From: Linepithema humile
Taxonomy: Eukaryota > Arthropoda > Insecta > Hymenoptera > Formicidae
Assembly: GCF_040581485.1 (NCBI RefSeq)
Contig: NC_090130.1
Location: forward strand, 27,071,418 to 27,135,417
DNA: 64,000 nt
Reading direction: 5' to 3'
Shown here: in pieces, positions 62,207 to 64,000 of the stretch
Numbering within the stretch: position 1 is the first letter of the stretch
Layout: each line of letters opens with the position of its first letter
Program-made: the position numbers and the translations under genes
Notes under the pieces: model-generated
Seen by the model: only the letters and a program-made list of their open reading frames with translations
Database searches by the model: none
Told to the model about the DNA's origin: nothing

Positions 62207-64000
62207 TTTAAAGTTGACCATTCAAATTTTTAAAAATTCGAGCGCTTAGACACGTCGCATATCGATTTTTATATCTTTATTACATGAGAAATCAGAAATC
62301 TGTTATCAACGAGTGATACGATCTGAGACGTCTTGTATATTTTAAATTACTTTAAAATCTATTTTCTCAATAATATCAAAACAAAACAAATTGGATTTAC
62401 TTATCAGCACGATGCGCAACAGCAGTTGTTGACAAATTGATCTGTAATATACAAAGTACATACAAATTATAGCAACGTTAATTATTTAAAATAATTGTCT
62501 TTAAGAAATAATTATTACGCACATTTAAGTTTTGCTCATCTCTTTTATAAATATCTAATATAAAAATTGTATATTTATAAAAAAAACTATAAATTAAAAA
62601 ATAATGATAAAGATGTTAAAAAATCTAATAACCATAAATATAAAAAATTGCAAATATTTTATTGAAAGATTTTATTTCAAAGTTTCTATATACGTTACAT
62701 TACGTGCCGTTACATAACTCTTTACGTATAATATTTTGTAAATAACAGATAACAAATTAACAATTGCTTATCCTAAAGTTGCTTTCTGGCGTCTGATGCT
62801 TTTCCTGAGCCTCTTCCTCCTTTCAATCTTTCTTGCAATCCTTCAAGGCATTCACGATACGAATACAAAAATCACACGATATTTTAAACGATACTTCCGA
62901 CGCGTACTTTGTAACATTAGAACAAAAGTAAAACTCACACGAAGTATTATCGCATTAATTACACATTTGACACACTATCACATCTGTAACAAGTAACGGA
63001 AAGAAAACTACAAAATTGAAAACTACGTAAAATAATATATTATTGAAGAGAATAATGCGTTGATACAGAATTTGTGAAGTGCCGCCATGAGATATGTTTA
63101 TTGCACCCTTATTATTTACACGGCGGCAATTCATTCCGTATTGACGCGTTATCCTTTCCAATAATAATATCTTTATTATTTTACATAGTTTTCGATCTGA
63201 CCTTTTCCATTACTTGTTACGGACGCGGCAAAATATCAAACATGTGATCTGTGCGATAATATTCCATACGAGCTTTACTTATATCTTGACGTAACAAAGT
63301 ATGCATCGGGAGTGAAAGTCGTTTAAAACATCATGCAATTTTTGTATTCACGTCGCAACTGTGTGTGTCTTAAAAGATTGCAAAAAGAACTAAAAAGATG
63401 AGGAGGCTCAGGAAGGTTATCGAATGCCGACGAAGCAACTTTAGAATAAATAATCATTAATTTGTTATTCGTTTTTACAAAATATTGCACGTAAAGTATT
63501 ATGTAGTAACATGTACATAAAAACTTTGAAATAAAATCCTTCAGTAAAAATTTTGCAATTTTTAATATTTATAGTTATTAGATTTTTTAACGTTTCTTAT
63601 TATTCCTCATTATTTTAAAATTATAATTTTTTTTAATAAATATACAATTCTTTTATTAAATATTTGTATAAAAGAGATAACCGAAACTTTAATGTGTATA
63701 ATAATTATTTCTTAAACAATTATTTAAAACGCTGCTATAATTCTGTACTTTGTATTATATATTACAAATCAACTTATCAATAACTCTGCTGCTGTGCATC
63801 GGTAAGTCAATCAATTTGTTTTATTTTAATATCATTAAGAAAATAGATTTTAAAATAATGTAAAATATACACACAACATATCTCAGACTAACCATATTAC
63901 TCCTTAATAAATTAAGATTTTTCATATGATAAAGATATAAAAATCAATATGTAACGTGCTTGAGTTTGTAAATTTTTGAATCTACATGATCAACTTTAAA
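62207..64000. repeat. Giant imperfect palindrome: arms of at least 880 bp around a 35-nt centre (truncated at right)
   Basis: The left arm 62207-63086 is reverse-complementary to the right arm 63122-64000, with centre near 63104. Matching anchors fall at near-constant coordinate sums. They include 62207-62217 with 63990-64000, 62351-62367 with 63838-63854, 62501-62517 with 63699-63715, 62668-62685 with 63521-63538, 62802-62813 with 63403-63414, 63018-63037 with 63174-63193 (one mismatch) and 63081-63086 with 63122-63127. Between anchors the arms differ by scattered substitutions and small indels; by eye roughly three-quarters to four-fifths of positions match. The match reaches the last base of the window, so the true arms are longer. 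Stops are frequent in all frames, so it is not a pair of inverted coding genes as far as I can see. Confidence 0.92.

Larger units (their letters stand above)
23165..64000 (-). other. Intron 2 and/or upstream region of the nAChR gene; no supported exon
   Basis: The exon expected immediately upstream should end in ...QIIDV with a GT donor. I scanned the minus strand for it without success. The stretch is therefore either one very long intron or includes the 5' end of the gene. It is AT-rich, with GC-balanced blocks near 25200-25540, 25900-26350, 26640-27130, 27360-27640, 29730-30120, 30590-31030, 34400-35700, 37850-38200, 39000-39450, 46030-46490, 51000-51530, 54280-54800 and 55340-55570. No block shows a recognisable domain. 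Repeats, microsatellites and fold-back elements inside it are listed separately. Confidence 0.7.

Noticed and set aside
62207..64000. Interpretation of the giant palindrome as the long terminal repeats of a Polinton-like element or two inverted coding genes
   Set aside because: The arms are separated by only 35 nt, so there is no room for element genes, and all frames in both arms contain frequent stops.

Overview
The window looks like AT-rich nuclear DNA of an insect, probably a hymenopteran and perhaps an ant. The insect call rests on two exons of an insect-type nicotinic acetylcholine receptor (nAChR) subunit. Dinucleotide CT/AG tracts, CpG-rich islands in AT-rich DNA and MITE-like elements fit a hymenopteran but do not prove it. 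There is no sign of prokaryotic gene organisation. The many short open frames lie on both strands, overlap each other and lack recognisable domains.

The only gene I can support is on the minus strand. It is one nAChR subunit of the alpha5/alpha6/alpha7 group, most like alpha6. A 45-bp exon (23120-23164) and a 110-bp exon (3157-3266) join in frame across an intron of about 19.9 kb. They encode the segment of the ligand-binding domain that carries loop D and loop A. Exons coding for the rest of the extracellular domain and the transmembrane part lie left of the window. The signal-peptide exon and the next exon were not found to the right.

Layout: 1-3156 is the start of the following intron, with a poly(A)-type retrosequence end. 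3267-23119 is the giant intron, holding microsatellites, small palindromes and two regulatory-looking blocks. 23165 to about 56900 is 5' intronic or upstream DNA with microsatellites, an 84-bp tandem duplication, a CpG-rich block and a TATA-bearing block. 56900-64000 is rich in fold-back DNA: a nested inverted repeat (56961-57194), a TA-flanked MITE (59282-59570), a 181-bp hairpin MITE (61474-61654), and a very large imperfect palindrome whose arms are at least 880 bp around a 35-nt centre (62207 to beyond 64000).

The large palindrome is the most unusual thing here. Its two arms match over their full visible length with substitutions and small indels, and the right arm runs off the window edge. 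Transcription from either side would give a long imperfect double-stranded RNA, so it is a candidate hairpin-RNA locus or an old inverted duplication.
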